NCBI GenBank assembly: GCA_008973525.1
Contig: WACJ01000115.1
Location: forward strand, 558,001-622,000
Length of the DNA: 64,000 bases
Direction of reading: 5' to 3'
From: Stenopsyche tienmushanensis
Lineage: Eukaryota; Arthropoda; Insecta; Trichoptera; Stenopsychidae
The notes under the pieces were generated by a model. The model was not told the origin of the DNA, searched no databases, and saw only the letters and a list, made by a program, of their open reading frames with translations. A program made the position numbers and the translations under genes. This document shows, one piece after another, positions 58,308-64,000 of this stretch (position 1 is the first letter of the stretch; every line of letters begins with the position of its first letter).

Positions 58308-59421
58308 TTAAACAGAAAATTTCAGGAAAACAAGCATTTCTCAAAAAGTTGAGCTGGAATAAGTTGATTCCCCGTAATCACTAATAAACTTTGATGTACC
58401 ATCAGAGGAGACAACCGAGTGATATGCTAGAATTACAATATCCCCCGAGAGGGGAAAAAACGGAGTGCAAAGTGCTAAAGTATTCTTTATATCGAACTTC
58501 AGAGTATTCAGATAGATACGCAATCTGATACGTCAAATCCGAGTTCAACTCGATTGTTTTTGTACTACGTCGAAATACCCAAGAAGTAGTTTAATCATCA
58601 TCTGTTTATTGCAAAATAGAAATAATAGAATATTATTACTTTGAAACCGACTATTTATGTACTTTATTATTCTGAATATTAAATATGTTCAAATGTATAC
58701 AGCAATATTGGACAAGAAACAAAAGTAATTTATCTTCTTTTGTATGAATTCGGATGTCTCCATACAAAGATCATCTTTGTTCTGCAGAAAGCTTATTTTC
58801 AATAAACACCCAAAGATCTATGAGCGATCCATTAATAGTAGTGAATGTTGCATAAAAGCCGTCTAACGATCGTTTAACGGCGGAACTAATAATTAGTTTT
58901 CAAGTAAGAGAATGGATCGCAATAATTAATTCTATTTTATTAATGTCAAAATAAAGGTGGACGCGATTGAGGTTCAGGGATAATTGGACAGATGTCAATT
59001 TTTAGATGTTACTAGGTTAACTTTATAGGATTTAGGCCAAAATATCAAATTACTATCAAATAATTTGTATGTTTTTTTTTTCCTTTTCTTGTTTTTTTGT
59101 AATATCAATTACCAATCCATTATTAATCGTTACGTGTTGTCAGTGCGGTTGATTTTTTATCGAAAACGTTTTACCCCAAAATCAGTTATCCGAGTAAAAA
59201 ACAACGAACCTATCACTTTAACAGCGATTGGGAAGGAGACTATCTTTTTATCCAAACAAATAACTGTGTAATAAGTGTTTCCTTAATATGCAACGATCTC
59301 TAATGCTAGTCGAATGCTAGTAAGACAAATCACAGTTATTTTTGCGTTGATAATTCACCTAAATCAGCGTTAGGAAAATTGAATTTTTGAAAGATTTTCT
59401 AATAAGGGAGAAATTATTTTG
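58308..59421. other. AT-rich intergenic DNA
   Basis: No recognised feature. The frames 58341-58523 (-) and 59065-59271 (+) are unassigned. Confidence 0.45.
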
Positions 59422-59990
59422 GCAACTCAATATGTGCCATTATCTAATAACGCAGCTACTATGAGATGTCAATTGATTCATAAAGTCAATTGAAAAATGT
59501 AAATGGTTCTCACTGCAACTAGACGAGTTGACAGATATATCTGATATATCCCAATAAGCATGGATGCTATTCAGAGTGAATGAAGAACTGTTAATTTTAC
59601 TACCATGCAAGAGCGAAAAAAATGTAAAGATATTTTGTTTATCTTTAAAAATTACGCCAAGGAAACTGATATGTCTTTATAAAAGGTATCAGTAATAATC
59701 ACTGATGCTGCTCCAGCAATGGTGGGCTGCAATAATATATTCATATCCCATTGCAGGAGAGATGAATCCTTCACGTATTGTATGCATTGTGTGCAAAATA
59801 TTATCCTTTGAACATGTAATGAATATCGTTCTGAAGATAATCAATAATATTCGAACAAATTCTTTGTCACACAAATTTGTTTAAGCCCTAGTAGAAAAGA
59901 ACAATTTCAAACAAACTGACCTTATTTTACAGTAAAGCGCTTAGTTGATTTTTTGATTCTCAGGAAGAGGTTAAAATATTTTTAATTTCA
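59422..59990 (+). pseudogene. hAT transposase relic (sister of the 54-kb copy)
   Basis: The forward strand reads ATQYVPLSNNAATMRC, LDELTDISDISQ (family LDESTDVSDTAQ, first catalytic aspartate), VNEELLILLPC, CKDILFIFKNYAKETDMSL, VSVIITDAAPAMVGCNNIFI (family VTTDGAPAMVG, with DG changed to DA) and SHCRRDESFTYCMHCVQNII. Stops and shifts intervene. The nucleotide sequence from the FKNYA block onward closely follows the 54.7-55.2-kb copy on the opposite strand (for example AAACTGACCTTATTTTACA and GACGTTTTTGATTGATATTT-like words). No terminal repeats were found. Confidence 0.87.
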
Positions 59991-61392
59991 ATAAGTTTGA
60001 ACAATTAGATAACCATTATTGGATGGACATTTTTGACTGATATTTGAACGAAAAGTGGCAGCGGGTATTCATCATGTTGAAAACAGATACGACTAATCAG
60101 TTTAAAGCTATATATCCAGAAGATGCCGAATCCATGCAATAAATACCCCCAGAAAGAGCGAAGGCGAAAGAAAGTCCACCAAAAAGAGAGACTAATAGCA
60201 AAAGAGACCGCGTACTGTTCTGCAACGCCTTTAATCGTTACTCTACACCCACCCTTAAATACATTTCCGGCGGGTACTAAGTCCAAGGCTTAACATTTTA
60301 ATAATTAATTAAATAGAAGTAATATTGTATCTCATTCCTTTTAATTATACAAGGCTAAATCGATCGGCGACTTGGTTAAAAATATTACCCGATGTATCCA
60401 CGAATTACACGATTATCTACATTCATACAAGTATGTCGTTCCAGGTCATTTATTCCTAGATACCCCCTCAGAATGGTAGAGTTATCCCAGTATCGTCAGT
60501 TGTTTCCTGCAGGGCCTCCTCCCAAAAATCACAAATTATTGTTTTTTTATTTTGCTCCCGCTGAATCTTAATCTGAAAGTGGAAATGCTTAATATAATAT
60601 CATTGCACTCCAACTACAGTTCACTCTTTAAATCCTCTGAACATAAAATGCTTATTTTATTTTCAATAGTAAAAAGAAACCACATAACTTTTATTTGCGA
60701 GTATTATATCCTATTATTACTAACAAAATATTCTCAAAGTACCGTTTAATAGTAGATATAAGAATATTGCGATTACGAATATTAGGTCCATTTTTTGGTA
60801 TGCTCGTTCAAGTTTGCGAAAGATTCCCTTATCGATTAAGGTGCTAGGAGGTTAAACGCGGTTCGTGCGCGTTTAAACCGAAAAGGCAGCATCGAGTGTA
60901 CCTAGGGAAAAAGTAAATTTCCCGAAATTAGTGTACCTTCGCAATCTACCATACAACTATCGAATACACGCGAACATCGTCTTCCCATTAATTCCCATGA
61001 AACTTTCTTTCAAAGCACATATTAAAATTAAAGCTTCATTGATTTTCATTACATTCAATTTCTTGGCGATTTTTGTGAAGTCCATTTAACTCCAACACGC
61101 AATGTAATCGTCCTCTTTATTCAATCGGCTTTTTATATGGTATTTAATGTACCTAATTAGTGTTAAATGCCAGATTTAATAGTTTGAACGATTTGTTTTT
61201 GAAAACGTTATTAATCGTAAGTAGTATTAGGTAAAGGCAAAATTAATCAATTTTTTTTCTTGTGAAACATATTAATTTATCAAAGACATCACCTTTTACC
61301 ATTGTAAAGGTATTTTTTATTATCCTTTTTGAAAAACTTTTCCAAGTGCGTTTTTAGTCCTCCAATATCGCTAATTATTTTACGACTTAACG
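59991..61392. other. intergenic with GC-richer patches and a small palindrome
   Basis: 60,140-60,290 is GC-richer and open on the reverse strand (60286-60005, 93 codons, hydrophobic centre) but matches nothing. 60,852-60,876 is a perfect 9-bp inverted repeat, TTAAACGCG-GTTCGTG-CGCGTTTAA. Otherwise featureless. Confidence 0.4.
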
Positions 61393-62412
61393 CAGTGTTT
61401 CTCAACCAGTGCACCGCGAGCTTATTGCAGGTGCACCGCGAAAAAATTGGTAACAACGAAAAATTCTGCAAAATGGTGAAAACTGAAAAAGTCGTTGACG
61501 ATATTATGAAAGTCAACGAAAGAGTTAATCAGTATTTTTGCTGCAAAGAACTTACCGATCATACAACAGGACAACATGTTTTCAATACTATTTCTTCATA
61601 TTTAGAACAATTTAAAATATCATAGGAATTGTGTAAGAATTTGTAGAGATGGTGCTCCTTCAATAGTAGGCTCAATCAAAGAGTTTGTTACCTTTGCAAA
61701 GACAAGAACCCCTAATATTATAACTACGCGTTGTTTTTTGTATAGAGAATCTTTAGTTTCGAAAACATTACCAGCAGCACTAATACCTGTACTAGATCAA
61801 GTTGTAAATATGGTAAATTTCATAAAATAAAGACCTTTAAAAACACACATGTTTAAAAATCTTTGCATTTCTATGGAAGCTATGTACGAGGGTTTTTTCT
61901 TTTTAACACTGAAGTCGGGTGGTTATCTAGGGATAAAGTTTCATATCGATCAATAGAACTTAAGAATGAATTTTTTAAAACGTCCAGAATAATTGGTATG
62001 CTAAAGTGGCATATTTAACAGATACTTTTGATTAGCTAAATAAAGTTAACATAAGCATTCAAGGAAAAAACGATTTTTTTGTCATTCGTTGACAAAATGA
62101 CAGGATTTCGGTAAAAAATAACTATTTGGAAAAACCAAATAATAGAAAAAAAAAGTACATATATTTCCTTCACTTAACGAAAATATTCCCGAGGGAACTA
62201 TTTCCGCAAAAGTAGAACATTTAACTTTATCGAAAGAAAATATTGCACATTATTTTCCTTCCTTAAATATAGATAATTATGACTGGATACGAAATCCATT
62301 TGCTACGATTGATACATCGTTTTAAGAAAAAGAAGAATTAGTCTAATTGTCGACTGATCATACTCTAAAAAATAAAAGTGCACCGTGACCTCAAAAAGGT
62401 TGAGAATCACTG
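61393..62412 (+). mobile_element. hAT element (ZBED5-like) with perfect 8-bp target duplication
   Basis: Left end CAGTGTTTCTCAACCAGTGC; right end, reverse-complemented, CAGTGATTCTCAACCTTTTT; both continue into GTGCACCGCG-type words. The 8 bp ACTTAACG at 61,385-61,392 is repeated exactly at 62,413-62,420. At 1,020 bp it is far shorter than an autonomous hAT, and the transposase inside is internally deleted. Confidence 0.95.
61480..62325 (+). pseudogene. hAT transposase (ZBED5/SCAND3-like), internally deleted
   Basis: The forward strand reads KVVDDIMKVNERVNQYFCCK then ELTDHTTGQHVFNTISSYLE (family CKxLxxTTxGxDIFxxxxSYL), RWCSFNSRL (decay of TDGAPSMxGS), ENITSSTNTC, FHKIKTFKNTHV (family NFIKSRPLxSRLF), LNTEVGWLSRDKVSYRSIEL (family LHTEVRWLSRGxVLxRVxEL), AFKEKTIFLSFVDKMTGFR, and the C-terminal IAHYFPSLNIDNYDWIRNPF (family YFPxL...YDWIRNPF). 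Stops and shifts throughout. The N-terminal BED zinc finger is missing. The DDE core retains the RW context as GW. Confidence 0.9.
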
Positions 62413-62420
62413 ACTTAACG

Positions 62421-63329
62421 TGTGCTCTAACGATCTGAAAAGGTAGTAATCCGACTGTGCAAGATCTGATGAATAGGTTGGATGAAATAGAATTTCCAAT
62501 CCAAGCTCCCTTTTTTCCTGCATTTTTTTTCCTTTTTACTTATTTACTGAACCGTATCTCAACACAAATTAGCTGTAAAGGAGCTCATCGAAAAAAAATT
62601 GTTTACTTTTGGCTTTACCTAATAATTAGGTGAATAAGTTTAAGTTTCAATAAATTAACAAAAAACAACACATATTTCCCATATTAATATCCACAAGTGT
62701 CCCCCATAAGACATACCAGTCTATAGTCGTAAATATCATATTTTAATTCTGGTTGCTAACTCGAACTCGAAATCTTTTAAAATTATCTTATACAATACTA
62801 CTTGCTTGTCATATAAATTGACTCTCAAACTGTGGACAAGATTCTCTATTTTTATTGCATATATATAATTGCTAGGAAATATTTTGACCCAAAAAATATA
62901 TTTTTAAGAACAATATTTAACCATAATCCATTGCAAAAAATAGGTAAAACCATAAATAATACTATATTGAGTCGTAAAAACTAAAGAAAAAATAAAGATG
63001 CAGTTGGAGATATCTCGTGCGAACGTGGAGCTGGGTTTGTGAGTGTTAAGGTTGTTTAAGTATAACAACTCAAATACACTGTATGCATTTTATTCAAATG
63101 AAGGACTGACAATGCTGTGGTTCCAGGTAGGGTGAATTTTGATATCATATTCATTACTACATCAGCCGAATGATATGCATTATATATGAGCATGCAAATT
63201 GATTTTGTTCCTGGTGAAGAAGCTCAAAATCAGTCAATTCTTGAATAAAACACGCCTATATTTATTCAGGGATATTTTAATAATATCCACAGCATATTTT
63301 TCCTGCAAATTCTTGATTTTCTTGAACTT
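62421..63329. other. AT-rich intergenic DNA
   Basis: No recognised feature. The forward open frame 63199-63471 is largely antisense to the mariner relic that follows. Confidence 0.5.
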
Positions 63330-63830
63330 CTCTTACATTTTTTTACAAAATATGTACAAATATGATTTTCGACTTCGGTTGCGTTTCAGAAGTGTTTATG
63401 CTTTGGAGAATGTATCAAAGATTAAAAAAGATATGGAGGATGTGGAAGTTCTTTCCATTTTAATTCCCTGATATTTTCAGACATCTTCTTCGCCGTATGA
63501 GGTCGTGCATTATCGTGTTGCAGAATCAGTTAATTGTTTCTGATTAATTCTCAACGTTTGACTCTCAATTTTTTATTTATCCATTCCAATTATTGACTAT
63601 ACCTATCTGCGGTTATTGTCTTACTAGGTTTCATAATTGATAAAGAATAAATCTTTGAATATCCCACCAAATGCACAAAAGAATTTTGCGGGTCGTCAAT
63701 TCAGGCTTCGGAGTTGGAAATGGTTTTTGTCTTAACGAAAACAATTAACGTTTAAGACTTATGTTATTATAAACAACCCATTTTTCATCCCCAATTTGCA
63801 AAAAGGGACGAACTTTTTATTTTGCCAACC
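63330..63830 (-). pseudogene. mariner transposase relic, central and C-terminal part
   Basis: The reverse strand reads FVPFCKLGMKNGLFII, DKNHFQLRSLN, RPAKFFCAFGGIFKDLFFIN followed by YETSKTITADRYSQ (family LLCVWWDxKGVIYxELLxxxxTITADxYxxQL), LEWINKKLRVKR, LILQHDNARPHTAKKMSENI with the second catalytic aspartate intact, and RELKWKELPHPPY, then a decayed DLAPSD region and NATEVENHICTYF. Five or more stops. The ATEVENHICTYF wording ties it to the relic at 47.8 kb. The N-terminal domain lies beyond the window or is lost. Confidence 0.9.
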
Positions 63831-64000
63831 AAAAATTGACAGGTGTTAAAATGTTATGACCAAAATAATAAAGTTCTCTTTATTTTATTTGTATATTATA
63901 AAAATGTTTGAATATATGTCTGTGATCTTAAAAAAAACAATAAATATCTCAATAGAAAAAAATATATCTATAATGATTCAAACATTGGTATGTTTGTGTT
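63831..64000. other. AT-rich DNA to window end
   Basis: No feature seen. The 5' part of the mariner relic was not readable here. Confidence 0.45.

Noticed and set aside
63199..63471. 90-codon forward ORF as a gene
   Set aside because: Its right half is antisense to the mariner relic, and the left half is hydrophobic AT-rich frame without motif.

Overview
The window looks like AT-rich (roughly 70% A+T by eye) non-genic DNA from a metazoan, most likely an arthropod. The evidence is the mix of degraded mobile elements: mariner, pogo/Tigger, hAT of the ZBED/GTF2IRD2-like type, Mutator-like (MULE), piggyBac, Jockey-type LINEs and other LINEs. The species cannot be named from the sequence. I found no convincing intact host gene, no tRNA or rRNA, no CRISPR array and no operon-like layout. 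Almost every protein-like signal is a broken transposase or reverse transcriptase with in-frame stops and frameshifts.

Layout. 1-9 kb: a mariner relic (-), a MULE fragment (+), a short dispersed repeat and a LINE reverse transcriptase (-). 11-12.6 kb: a TIR-bounded Tigger element. 13.6-15.3 kb: a 24-bp minisatellite, a CA/TA microsatellite, a second copy of the dispersed repeat, and a 683-bp hAT-like MITE with a perfect 8-bp target duplication. 17.7-18.4 kb: a second MULE fragment. 21-29.5 kb: several families starting at TTAA (two of them full-length, TTAA-flanked MITEs), a Jockey LINE fragment, and an inverted duplication of transposase 3' coding sequence around a triplicated 65-bp unit. 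30.5-42.5 kb: mariner relics, another TTAA element, a hAT fragment, a LINE RT fragment and a third MULE fragment. 44-50 kb: hAT-like subterminal repeats, a Jockey RT, a mariner relic abutting a LINE 3' end, and another mariner. 51.4-52.9 kb: a second Tigger with an extra Tigger end beside it and an internal insertion. 54.2-56.1 kb: a hAT copy with a LINE inserted in it. 56.5-64 kb: a mariner, a pogo-like MITE nested in a piggyBac relic, two hAT copies (one with a perfect 8-bp target duplication) and a terminal mariner relic.

The parts do not work together as a pathway. Their interest is historical: nested insertions give relative ages, repeated families within 64 kb show which elements amplified, and a few structures (the minisatellite with its 492-bp higher-order duplication, the inverted/tandem rearrangement at 25 kb, the hairpin-bearing repeat pair at 21 and 37 kb) are not explained by a standard element type. 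No new biological system was found. All family calls come from reading translated motifs by eye; no database search was run.
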